Positions 40,821 to 48,809 of a stretch of DNA of 64,000 nt are shown here, in pieces. Below the pieces are notes generated by a model. It worked only from the letters and a program-made list of their open reading frames with translations. It did not search any database and was not told where the DNA came from. Position numbers and translations under genes: made by a program. The stretch is from Streptosporangiaceae bacterium NEAU-GS5 (GTDB lineage Bacteria > Actinomycetota > Actinomycetes > Streptosporangiales > Streptosporangiaceae). Numbering within the stretch: position 1 is the first letter of the stretch; each line of letters opens with the position of its first letter. The stretch spans positions 1 to 64,000 of the forward strand of contig JAGFNW010000041.1 of assembly GCA_017592665.1 (NCBI GenBank), in the 5' to 3' direction.

Positions 40821-43565
40821 TCAGGCGCCCTCGGGCGGCGTGCGGAGTGCCGCGCCCAATTCGACTCGTGAGGTCACCCTCAGCTTGGGGAACAGCCGAT
40901 ACAGATGTGAGCTGACGGTCCGGTGCGACAGATAGAGCCGCTGGCCGATCTCCCGGTTCGTCAGGCCGTCAGCGGCCAGCTGGGCGATCTGAAGCTCCTG
41001 CGCGGTCAGCACGTCGAGCGCCACGCTGTCCCGGCGACGGCTGGTCTCCCCGGAGGCGCGCAGCTCTTGGCGGGCCCGTTCACCCCATGGGATCGCGCCC
41101 AGCGCGTCGAAGGTGTCGCGGGCCGCCCGCAGAGGCGCCCGCGATTCGGCCGTGCGCCGGCGGCGCCGAAGCCACTCACCATAGGCCAGCTGAGCGCGCG
41201 CCCGGACGAACGGCCAGCGCCCCATGTCCGCGGCGCCGAGCGCCGCCTCGAACAACGGCTCGGCCTTCCCGTCGTCGGCCAGCACCGCCCGGATGTAGCG
41301 AAGATCCGCGTGCAGCGCCGGCGAGGGGGTGATCAACGCCAGCGCCTCCATCTCGGCCACGACCGCCCCGATCGCGGCGGCCCGCCCACTGTGTACGGCG
41401 GCGTCCGCCAGCTCCCCGACGGCGTAGCACCGCAATGTGGAGTGATACGCCGGATCGGCGGCAACGTGCATCCGCCACAGATGGTCGAAGGCGTCGTCGT
41501 AGTGCCCACGGCCGAGTGCGTCCAGCCCACGTGCGTACTGCACCGTGGCCAGGATGGGCCGCGCGCCGACAGACGCGCTGGCGCGCTCGGCCTGCTCCGC
41601 CAGGCTCCGCACACCATCATGATTCCCGCGCAGTGCCGCCAGCATGGCTCCCGATGCCAGCGCGATGGCGTGCATGAGCGGCTGCGCCGTCTCGCGGGCC
41701 AGCCGGGTGGCCTCCTCCACGGCGGGAATGGCCACGCCGAGGTCGACCAACCGGACCGCGCTCCACGCCTGGGCTCCGAGTGAAAGCGCCAGGACGCCAA
41801 GCCGCCCCTGCGCCCGCAGGTCGGCAAGGGAGGCCGCGGAGAACCGCTCCGCCAGATCGAACGCTCCCACCAGCAGCGCCGCCGTGCCGAGCAGCCGGGT
41901 CTGATGCGCGTCACCGGGCATCTGGGCGGACAGATGGCGCATGCGGTCGATGACGACCGCGCCGCGATCGGCAGGGGCCGCGTAGGCCAGGATCGCCAGC
42001 AGCCGCGCGTCGAATTCGTCGACGGCCAGGCTCTCGGCCACGGTCACCACACGCCGGCGCGCCTGAAGCGCGGGCTCGGCCCAAAAGCACCGCCGGGCCG
42101 CGCCCCACAGGAGCTTGAGCGCGAAGTCGGTATCCCCGTCGGCCGCCGCGCGCTCGGCCATCTCCGCCAGCTTGAGCGCCCCGGCCGTGTCATCTCGGAT
42201 GCCGTCGTCGAAGCTCTCCCGGATCCACATGACCCGTGCTCGCTGCGCCGGTCCGAGCTCACGCCGCTCCACCTCGCGCAGCAGCCGGCTGACGAGATCC
42301 TCGCGTCCCAGCTCGACCCCGCCCTCCGCGGCCTGCAGAAGTCTTTCCGTACGGCGAACCGGATCCTCGCTGAGCCTGGCGGCCTGCTCCAGCGCGGCGA
42401 TCGCCGCCACGACCGCGCCCCGGCGCTGCGCCCGCGACGCCGCGGCCTCCAACTCGCCGGCGATGGTCTCGTCCGGCTCGAACGTGGATGCCGCGTGATG
42501 CCACACCCCACGGTCCGGCTCACCGATCAGCACGCGCGCCAGCGCCGCATGCGCCGCGTGCCGCTGGGACAAACCGGCGTTCTGGTGGATGGCCGAGCGC
42601 ATGAGCGGATGCCGGAACCGCAGCTCGCGCCCATCCGGGTCGACCAGCCCGACCTCCATCGCCGGCAGCAGATCCTGCACCGTCACGGACTCGCCGGCCA
42701 CGATCGCCGCCGCCGCCAGGGTCTCAGCCAGGGCGAAACCATCGTTCAATGCGGCGACCAGCAGCAATGTGCGGGTCAGCGGCGGCAGCCCGGACACCCG
42801 GGCGGTGAACGCCTGTTCCAGCCGGGTCGTCAGCGGAAGCCACGCCGGCAACATCGCCCCGTCATCGGGCAGCCTGCCCCACGCCGACGACAGCTCGACC
42901 AGCGCCAGAGGGTTGCCCGCCGCCTCAGCCAGAATGCGAGCCCGCGCCGTGGGCGCCAGGCCGGGAGCGTGCGCGTCGAGCAGCCCGATGGCGGCGACTT
43001 CGCTCAGCGGCTCGAGGACCAATTCCGGCAGACCGGCATCAAAGGAACTTGGGACGCCATCGCGGACCGCCGCCAGCAACGTGATCGTCTCGGACTCCAG
43101 CCGACGTGCCACGAAGGCGAGCACGTCCGCGCTCGAGTGGTCCAGCCAGTGGGCGTCCTCGACGACCAGCAGCACAGGCGTACGGCCGGCGGCCTCGCCG
43201 AGCAGATTCAGCACCGCCAAGGCGACCAGGAACAGCTCGGGCACCACCGCGTCAGAGACGCCCAAGGCCGCTCGCAAGGCGTCGCGCTGCGGCCCCGGCA
43301 GCTCACCGACATCGGCCAGGAGCGGACGCAGCATCTGGTGCAGACCCGCGAAGGCCAGCCGCGTCTCCGACTCCACGCCCGTCGTCGTGAGGACCCGTAC
43401 GCCGCTGGCGACCGCTACCCGGCCTGCCTCCGACAGCAGTGCCGATTTCCCGATGCCGGGCTCGCCCCGCACCACCAGTGCACCGCCACCCGCGACGAGA
43501 TCGCCGAGGCGTCGCGCCTCCAGCTCCCGCCCGAACAGCGGCGTCGACGACCGGCCGGCTGGCAT
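40821..43565 (-). CDS. LuxR-family large ATP-binding regulator (LAL)
   Basis: 914 aa. An N-terminal AAA-type ATPase module starts with FGRELEARRL and the Walker A GEPGIGKSALL, with Walker B LLVVEDAHWLD. A long TPR-like helical region spans about 350-820. The C-terminal LuxR helix-turn-helix is LTAQELQIAQLAADGLTNRE with RTVSSHLYRLFPKLRV. LAL proteins are signal-integrating activators of carbohydrate or secondary-metabolite genes. It is on the same strand and between hydrolase genes, so the group 38246-44381 is probably its target set. The start ATG lies just inside the ORF; no other start is better. Confidence 0.92.
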   Translation of the reverse strand: MPAGRSSTPLFGRELEARRLGDLVAGGGALVVRGEPGIGKSALLSEAGRVAVASGVRVLTTTGVESETRLAFAGLHQMLRPLLADVGELPGPQRDALRAALGVSDAVVPELFLVALAVLNLLGEAAGRTPVLLVVEDAHWLDHSSADVLAFVARRLESETITLLAAVRDGVPSSFDAGLPELVLEPLSEVAAIGLLDAHAPGLAPTARARILAEAAGNPLALVELSSAWGRLPDDGAMLPAWLPLTTRLEQAFTARVSGLPPLTRTLLLVAALNDGFALAETLAAAAIVAGESVTVQDLLPAMEVGLVDPDGRELRFRHPLMRSAIHQNAGLSQRHAAHAALARVLIGEPDRGVWHHAASTFEPDETIAGELEAAASRAQRRGAVVAAIAALEQAARLSEDPVRRTERLLQAAEGGVELGREDLVSRLLREVERRELGPAQRARVMWIRESFDDGIRDDTAGALKLAEMAERAAADGDTDFALKLLWGAARRCFWAEPALQARRRVVTVAESLAVDEFDARLLAILAYAAPADRGAVVIDRMRHLSAQMPGDAHQTRLLGTAALLVGAFDLAERFSAASLADLRAQGRLGVLALSLGAQAWSAVRLVDLGVAIPAVEEATRLARETAQPLMHAIALASGAMLAALRGNHDGVRSLAEQAERASASVGARPILATVQYARGLDALGRGHYDDAFDHLWRMHVAADPAYHSTLRCYAVGELADAAVHSGRAAAIGAVVAEMEALALITPSPALHADLRYIRAVLADDGKAEPLFEAALGAADMGRWPFVRARAQLAYGEWLRRRRRTAESRAPLRAARDTFDALGAIPWGERARQELRASGETSRRRDSVALDVLTAQELQIAQLAADGLTNREIGQRLYLSHRTVSSHLYRLFPKLRVTSRVELGAALRTPPEGA

Positions 43566-43622
43566 GACGCCATCATCTCCAGTGGAGATGTCGGACAGGT
43601 GAACATATCGACGATGCGGGCG

Positions 43623-44381
43623 CTAGTGGTCACTCAGCCAGTCGACGACGGTCACCGCCAGCCAGCCGCTGTGGGACAGGTGGATGTCGTGCCCCCCTCC
43701 TGGCGCCTCCAGATACGTTCCGCGCGGGATGGCTTCGGCCATCTCCTGGACCAGGCTCGGCGGGCAGAACGGGTCGTAGGTCCCGGTGATCATCAGCGTC
43801 GGGCAGCTGATGCCGGCCGCCCTCGATCGGCTGATGTCACCGCCCGCGTCGATTACCGCGCTCATCGCCTGAGCCCAGCTGGCGGCCATGATCCGGGCTC
43901 CGGCCGGGCCGTAGCGCTCGGCCAGGTATGCGGCCAGCGGTTTGAGCTCGTCGATCGGATCGTCCAGCAGGTGCGCCAGCCCACGGAGCATCCCCGGCGA
44001 CGCCACGATCTGACCGGCCGCGCCCCAGGTGAGGACCGAAAGCGCGCGGGCCGGCTGCAACGCCGCCATGAGGAGCGCCTCCTCGCCGCCGTCGCTGAAG
44101 CCGACAAGATGGGCCACCTCGACTCGGAGTTCGTCGAGCAGGCCGAGCAGGATCCGGGCGTCGTCAAGGTAGTACGTCGATGTGTAGTGCCGTGGCTGGG
44201 GCTGCGACCGGCCTGATCCCGGCAGGTCGACGGCGATGACGCGAAACCCGCCGACGAGCACGCCGCGCAGGCGATTGAGGTCGGTGACGCTGCCACCCCA
44301 GCCAGGCAGGATCACGACGGCGTCGCCCCGGCCGTCGTCCTCGTAGTAGATCTGCCGCCCCTCCGGCCCGAACCAGGTCAT
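43623..44381 (-). CDS. Alpha/beta hydrolase
   Basis: 252 aa. Motifs: VILPGWGGSVTD (oxyanion loop), DLPGSGRSQP, nucleophile elbow HLVGFSDGGEEALL with Ser, acid in ITGTYDPFCPP, and catalytic His in APGGGHDIHLSHSG. It is a different subfamily from the pair at 38246/40018, closer to haloalkane-dehalogenase-like esterases. Probably hydrolyses an ester or amide in the cytoplasm. It lies upstream of the LAL regulator gene on the same strand (gap of about 60 bases) and divergent from the DrrA-type ATPase gene; about 130 bases carrying the MerR-type operator separate them. Confidence 0.9.
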   Translation of the reverse strand: MTWFGPEGRQIYYEDDGRGDAVVILPGWGGSVTDLNRLRGVLVGGFRVIAVDLPGSGRSQPQPRHYTSTYYLDDARILLGLLDELRVEVAHLVGFSDGGEEALLMAALQPARALSVLTWGAAGQIVASPGMLRGLAHLLDDPIDELKPLAAYLAERYGPAGARIMAASWAQAMSAVIDAGGDISRSRAAGISCPTLMITGTYDPFCPPSLVQEMAEAIPRGTYLEAPGGGHDIHLSHSGWLAVTVVDWLSDH

Positions 44382-44471
44382 GGAATCCTTTCGAGATCGG
44401 TGCGGCAGGCCGCACCACCATCGACCATCCGATCACGGAAAGCCGCCCGCTGGAAATCTTGGCGCGAGGGG

Positions 44472-44503
44472 TTGACCTTGCCCCTGGGGCAGGCTTCGAC
44501 CAT
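44472..44503 (+). promoter_or_regulatory. MerR-type promoter/operator of the exporter operon
   Basis: TTGACC at 44472-44477 serves as -35. Overlapping the spacer is the palindrome TGCCCC-T-GGGGCA (44479-44491). A poor -10 (GACCAT, 44498-44503) follows after 20 bases. The overlong spacer with a dyad centred in it is the classic arrangement activated by MerR-family regulators. A MerR gene ends the same operon. The start codon is at 44511, so the transcript would be nearly leaderless. Confidence 0.6.
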
Positions 44504-44510
44504 CAGTGGC

Positions 44511-45467
44511 ATGAACACATCAGTCAGGCAAGCGACACGGGCGGCGGTCTCGGTGCGGGGGCTCCGCAAGGCGTACGGGGAGAAGGTCGTTCTCGACGGC
44601 GTCGATCTCCACATCGGCGAAGGCGAGGTCTTCGCCCTGCTCGGGCCGAACGGCGCGGGCAAGACCACGACCGTCAAGATCCTGTCCACGTCGATCCCCG
44701 CCGACGGCGGCACGGCCGCCGTTCTCGGGCACGACCTGCCCGCCGAAGCGGCGGCCGTACGGGCGCTGATCGGGGTGACCGGCCAGTTCTCCGCGGTCGA
44801 CGACCTGCTGACGGCCGAGGAGAACCTGACCCTCATGGGCCGCCTGCTGCACGTGCCCCCGGCCGAACGACGGGCCAGGGTCGCCTCGCTGCTGGAGCGC
44901 TTCGACCTGGTCGAGGCGGCCAAGCAGACGCCGGCCACCTACTCGGGCGGCATGCGGCGCCGCCTCGACATCGCCATGACCCTGATGGGGCGGCCCCGTC
45001 TGATCTTCCTGGACGAACCGACCACGGGCCTCGACCCGCGCAGCCGGCACATCATGTGGCAGCTGATCCGCGACCTGGTCGCCGACGGCGTCACCGTCCT
45101 GCTGACCACGCAATATCTGGAGGAAGCCGACCAGCTCGCCGACCGCGTGGCCGTGCTCGACCACGGCCGCATCGTCGCCGAGGGCACACCGGAGGAGCTC
45201 AAACGGCGCATCCCCGGCGCGCACATCCGGCTGCGGCTGGCCGACGCCGGCGCCCTGGACGCGGCGGCCCTGGCGCTGCCCGAGGGCACCCGCGACGACG
45301 AGGAGCTGACGCTGCGGGTGCCGAACGAGGGCGGCGTCCGGTCGCTGCGCGACGTGCTGGCCCGGCTCGGCGACGACGTCTCCGTGGACGACCTGTCCAT
45401 CCACACGCCCGATCTCGACGACGTCTTCTTCGCTCTCACTTCGACCGTCAAGGAGCAGAACCGATGA
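44511..45467 (+). CDS. DrrA-type ABC transporter ATP-binding protein
   Basis: 318 aa. Walker A GPNGAGKTTTVK, Q-loop GQFSAVDDLLT, signature YSGGMRRRLDIA, Walker B LIFLDEPTTGLD and H-loop-region TTQYLEEADQLA all fit the daunorubicin-resistance DrrA group. The C-terminal 80 residues form the usual accessory domain (TPDLDDVFFALTS). It energises export of a hydrophobic compound with the permease encoded next. The ATG at 44511 is taken because it begins the family-typical N-terminus and lies just past the MerR-type promoter. It overlaps the permease gene by ATGA. Confidence 0.93.
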   Translation: MNTSVRQATRAAVSVRGLRKAYGEKVVLDGVDLHIGEGEVFALLGPNGAGKTTTVKILSTSIPADGGTAAVLGHDLPAEAAAVRALIGVTGQFSAVDDLLTAEENLTLMGRLLHVPPAERRARVASLLERFDLVEAAKQTPATYSGGMRRRLDIAMTLMGRPRLIFLDEPTTGLDPRSRHIMWQLIRDLVADGVTVLLTTQYLEEADQLADRVAVLDHGRIVAEGTPEELKRRIPGAHIRLRLADAGALDAAALALPEGTRDDEELTLRVPNEGGVRSLRDVLARLGDDVSVDDLSIHTPDLDDVFFALTSTVKEQNR

Positions 45468-46252
45468 CCGCTCTGACCATCTCCGCCCAGGACTCCGTCA
45501 CGATGCTCGGGCGGGAGATCAAACACACCTTCCGCTTCCCCCTGATGCTCATATCGTCGATCATCACCCCGGTCGTGATGCTGCTGCTGTTCGTCTACAT
45601 TCTCGGCGGGCCCATCGGCGACGGGCTCGGCTCGGCGGCGCACGGGGTCGCGTACATCGACTTCCTCGCGCCCGGGATCATCATGATGACCGTCGCGTCC
45701 GGCGCCTCGACCACGTCGATCAACGTGAACACCGACCTGACGGGCGGGATCATCGACCGCTTCCGGACGATGCCGCTGACCCGCGGCGCGATCCTGGCCG
45801 GGCACGTCGGCGCCGGGGTGCTGCGCACGGTCCTCACCACGGCCGTCGTCACCGGGGTGGCCGTGCTGGCGGGCTTCCGGCCGCAGGCCTCGGCCGCCGG
45901 CGGGCTTGCCGTCCTCGGCGTCGTGCTGGCCTTCGCGTTCGCCCTGTCCTGGCTGGCGGCGGCCTTGGGGCTGAACGCCAAGACCGTGGCGGGCGCGAAC
46001 GGCGCGACCCTGCCGCTGCAGTTCCTGCTGCCGTTCTTGTCCAGCGCGTTCGTTCCGGCCGACACGATGCCGGCGGCCATCCGGTGGTTCACCTCGAACC
46101 AGCCGTTCACGCCGGTGACCGAGTCGCTGCGCGGGCTGATGACCGGCGTTCCCGTCGGCAACAGTGTCTACGTGGCGCTGGCCTGGTCGGCGGGGATCGC
46201 GCTGGCCGGCTACCTCTGGGCTCGGGTCGCGTTCAACCGTGGCGCCCGATGA
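45464..46252 (+). CDS. DrrB-type ABC-2 permease
   Basis: 262 aa with six membrane helices: first LMLISSIITPVVMLLLFVYI, then a segment after YIDFLAPGIIMMTVASGAST, then helices at VLRTVLTTAVVTGVAVLAGF, LGVVLAFAFALSWLAAALGL, LPLQFLLPFLSSAFVP and VYVALAWSAGIALAGYLWAR. The ABC-2 motif NVNTDLTGGIIDRFRTMPL is present. It forms the channel for the DrrA-like ATPase. The start overlaps the ATPase stop. The cargo may be an antibiotic or a toxic lipid; the MerR regulator downstream would sense it. Confidence 0.92.
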   Translation: MTALTISAQDSVTMLGREIKHTFRFPLMLISSIITPVVMLLLFVYILGGPIGDGLGSAAHGVAYIDFLAPGIIMMTVASGASTTSINVNTDLTGGIIDRFRTMPLTRGAILAGHVGAGVLRTVLTTAVVTGVAVLAGFRPQASAAGGLAVLGVVLAFAFALSWLAAALGLNAKTVAGANGATLPLQFLLPFLSSAFVPADTMPAAIRWFTSNQPFTPVTESLRGLMTGVPVGNSVYVALAWSAGIALAGYLWARVAFNRGAR

Positions 46253-46304
46253 CATGATGAGGACCACGATGTACGGCGAGCAGGTCGAAAGGGGTCCAGG
46301 CAGC

Positions 46305-47063
46305 ATGATCACCATCGGCCGGCTCGCCGATTTCGCCGGCGTGACGATCAAGGCGGTCCGCCACTACCACCAGCGGGGCCTGCTCGAAGAGCCGCCGCGC
46401 GACTCGTCCGGCTACCGGCGCTACAGCGCCGAGCACGCCATCCACCTTGTGAAGATCAAGACGCTGGCCGAGGCGGGCGTCCCGCTCGCCCGCATCAAGG
46501 AACTGCTGGCGGCCGACCCCGATCAGTTCGCGGCCGCGATCGCGGAGATCGACCGCAACCTGCTGGAGCGGGCCGAGGAGCTGCTGCGCACCCGCGAGCG
46601 GATCGCCAGGCTGACCGCCGGCGACCGGCTGTTCGTCTCGCCCGAGGTCGCCGACTACCTCGAGCAGTTGCTGGCGCTCGGCGTGAGCCCACGCTCCGTA
46701 CAGACCGAACGCGACGGCTGGATCCTCATGCAGTCGGTCTCGCCGAAGGACGCGGCCGTCTGGATCGCCGACAAGCTCGAAGCGATCAAGGATCCGGAGT
46801 TCCGCGCCATCTATCGCGACTACGACGCCGCCTACGACTGGTCGCCCGACGATCCGCGGCTCCACGAGCTGGCCGACCGGGCCGCGCGCTGGACGGCCGA
46901 GCACGTCGGCCGGCGGGAGGAGACCAGCGCGTCGATGCAGGACCCGCTCGTCGTCCAGCTGGTCATCTCGACGGTCGACGATCACTCCCCCGCCTGGGAT
47001 CGGCTGAACACGATCGCCAAGGAGCGCTATCAGGCGGGCGCCGTCACACCCCCGGAGGCGTGA
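46305..47063 (+). CDS. MerR-family transcriptional regulator
   Basis: 252 aa. N-terminal winged helix-turn-helix TIGRLADFAGVTIKAVRHYH plus SGYRRYSAEHAIHLVKIK is diagnostic. A dimerising helix follows (about 85-125) and then an effector domain of about 130 residues resembling TipAS-type or GyrI-like all-helical domains. The ATG at 46305 gives the normal MerR start (MITIGRL); ATGs at 46254 and 46257 would add 16-17 residues. It is the third gene of the exporter operon and probably activates the promoter at 44472 upon ligand binding. The 3' end overlaps the convergent DUF692 gene by 20 bases. Confidence 0.9.
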   Translation: MITIGRLADFAGVTIKAVRHYHQRGLLEEPPRDSSGYRRYSAEHAIHLVKIKTLAEAGVPLARIKELLAADPDQFAAAIAEIDRNLLERAEELLRTRERIARLTAGDRLFVSPEVADYLEQLLALGVSPRSVQTERDGWILMQSVSPKDAAVWIADKLEAIKDPEFRAIYRDYDAAYDWSPDDPRLHELADRAARWTAEHVGRREETSASMQDPLVVQLVISTVDDHSPAWDRLNTIAKERYQAGAVTPPEA

Positions 47064-48402
47064 CAGTGATCTCGATCGTGCCCGGCGCGGCCTCGCCGGG
47101 CAGGCGGCCCTCCCGCAGGGCGCCGATGAGCGGCCGGGGATCCACGGGAAACGTCAGCCGCTGCGGCAGCCCTGTGAGGATGGCGCGCTGCGCCGCCAGT
47201 TCGAAGCCGACGACCTCGCGCAGATGCCGCACCGGCAGGTCGGCCTGGGCGAGGTGGGCGGCGAAGCACCGCGCCTCGTCGGCGGCCATCGGCTCCGGCG
47301 GCGCCGTCGCCCAGAAATCGGCAAGCAGATCCTCGACCGCCGGCCCGCCGAGCGTCATCAGCAGGAGCCGCGTGGTGAGGGGCAGCGTGCCCGCCACGTT
47401 TCCAGCGCGTACCGATCCGATCAGCTTGCGCAGCACGCCCACGCCGGGATCTTCCAGGGGTCGCTCCCTGCCGAGGAGCGCGGCCCCGAGCCGCTCCTCC
47501 CACCGGGCCGGCGACGGCAGCGGGCGGGCCGCGGCGCTCCCCCGCGAGTCCCACAGATCGCGCAGCTGCAGCAACTGCTCGCCGAGCCGTTCCACCGACA
47601 GCCCCTGGTCGGCGACCGACTCCGGCATCACCTCGTAAACGACGGCCTTGAGGTTGGGCAGCCGCGGGATCATCTGCCGGGCGAGATCCATGACCTCCGC
47701 GGGGACGAGGCCCGAATGGGCGTCCAGCCAATATCCGGCATATTCGGCGCCACCGGCCAGATGCACCTCCACGATCCGCTCGAGCGGCAGCGCGGCCAGC
47801 ACGTCGGCCACGGCCTGGCGGCCGTTGCGCTCGTTGGCCCACAGGTTGTGCATGTCGAGGAGGATGCCGCAGTCGGCGGCCCGCGCGACCGCGGCGAAAT
47901 ACGCGCCGTCGGTCAGCTCGCCCGGCGTCGGCCGCAGGTAGCTCACCCCGGTCTCGAACGCGAACGGCACCGGCAGCCGCTCCTTGAGCCGCGCGATGTT
48001 CGCGGCGGCGAGCATGACCCCTTCTTCGCTCTGCACCGGGGGGAGCAGGAAGCCGAGGTCGGTGTCGTGGAGCCGGTTGAAGCTCAGATGCTCGCTGACC
48101 CAGGCCGGCGCGAGGCGGCCGACGGACTCGACGAACGGCTCGAGGTGCCGTTGGTCCGGCGCCGTGCCGCCCACCGGGTAGCCCACTCCGTGGACCAGCT
48201 TCGGCCTGGCGATCCGCCCGAGCCGCTCGAAGGCGCGCTCATCCAGCCGGTGCGGACCGCCGTCCGAATCGGCGGGAAGCCAGAAGGCCTGCGGCTCCAC
48301 CTCGACGACGTCGACCCACTCGAGCAGGCTTTCCCAGCCCGGCCAGTAGACGACGCCGACGCCGAGCTCCGGCAGGGCCAGCAGGTCTCCAAGGCCGCTC
48401 AT
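47044..48402 (-). CDS. DUF692 multinuclear iron oxygenase-type enzyme with extra C-terminal domain
   Basis: 452 aa. Residues about 10-285 form the DUF692 TIM barrel (MbnB/TglH type). Likely metal ligands are E104-H105 (SEHLSFN), E150 (FAFETG), D183-H185-N186 (LLDMHNLWAN), H214 (EVHLAGG), D227/H229 (WLDAHSG) and E257. Residues 300-452 form a separate helical domain (RWEERLGAALLG, TLPLTTRLLLMTLGG, DLPVRHLREVVGFELAAQ), which may replace the partner protein used by MbnB. Such enzymes modify Cys residues of peptide substrates. The ATG overlaps the stop of the 71-aa gene (GATGAG), so peptide and enzyme are coupled. Confidence 0.88.
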   Translation of the reverse strand: MSGLGDLLALPELGVGVVYWPGWESLLEWVDVVEVEPQAFWLPADSDGGPHRLDERAFERLGRIARPKLVHGVGYPVGGTAPDQRHLEPFVESVGRLAPAWVSEHLSFNRLHDTDLGFLLPPVQSEEGVMLAAANIARLKERLPVPFAFETGVSYLRPTPGELTDGAYFAAVARAADCGILLDMHNLWANERNGRQAVADVLAALPLERIVEVHLAGGAEYAGYWLDAHSGLVPAEVMDLARQMIPRLPNLKAVVYEVMPESVADQGLSVERLGEQLLQLRDLWDSRGSAAARPLPSPARWEERLGAALLGRERPLEDPGVGVLRKLIGSVRAGNVAGTLPLTTRLLLMTLGGPAVEDLLADFWATAPPEPMAADEARCFAAHLAQADLPVRHLREVVGFELAAQRAILTGLPQRLTFPVDPRPLIGALREGRLPGEAAPGTIEITVTPPGV

Positions 48403-48614
48403 CCCAGTTCGCGCACCTCGAGCTCGGGTGTGACGACGAAGCGCCGGGCGATGTCGTACCTGATGTCGAAGCCCGAGGTGCAGCCACGGCAGCCCAGGCG
48501 GTCGAGGACCGTCCGCTGGAGGTCCTGGAACCGGTCGAGGTCGTCCGCGATCTCCGCCGGAATGGTGACGTGGATGACGCGTCCGCTTCCTGGTCGCGCG
48601 AATTTCTGGCCCAT
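48399..48614 (-). CDS. Small CxxC peptide, probable substrate of the DUF692 enzyme
   Basis: 71 aa, ATG 48614 with AGGGG 8 bases upstream. The N-terminal half is amphipathic (PAEIADDLDRFQDLQRTVLD) and leader-like. The second half has LGCRGCTSGFDIRYD with C42 and C45, then FVVTPELEVRELG. It is the first gene of a two-gene unit with the DUF692 enzyme. Genes for DUF692 enzymes commonly lie beside short Cys-containing precursors, so this is a RiPP-precursor candidate. There is no Gly-Gly cleavage motif or secretion signal, and no protease or exporter is attached. It may instead act as a small accessory protein that binds iron. Confidence 0.75.
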   Translation of the reverse strand: MGQKFARPGSGRVIHVTIPAEIADDLDRFQDLQRTVLDRLGCRGCTSGFDIRYDIARRFVVTPELEVRELG

Positions 48615-48809
48615 GATCTATCCCCTCTCGTTGCGTCGCCTGCTTCTCGTGAATGCTCGTGACCGTAGATCCTGCGGGCGTGGCGGCGCCCCAGGGAACG
48701 GCCCCGGGAAATCCCCAGTGCCGGTATTTGTCCACAGACATCCGCCCACGATTCGCCGGACACTTTGTCTTGTCAAAGACGATACGTCCATCGAAATCGG
48801 AGCACGGTC

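Noticed and set aside
41904-44216. 770-codon plus-strand open frame opposite the LAL regulator
   Set aside because: It lies opposite two clear genes with intact Walker, HTH and hydrolase motifs, and is Arg/Gln/His-rich with no recognisable domain.
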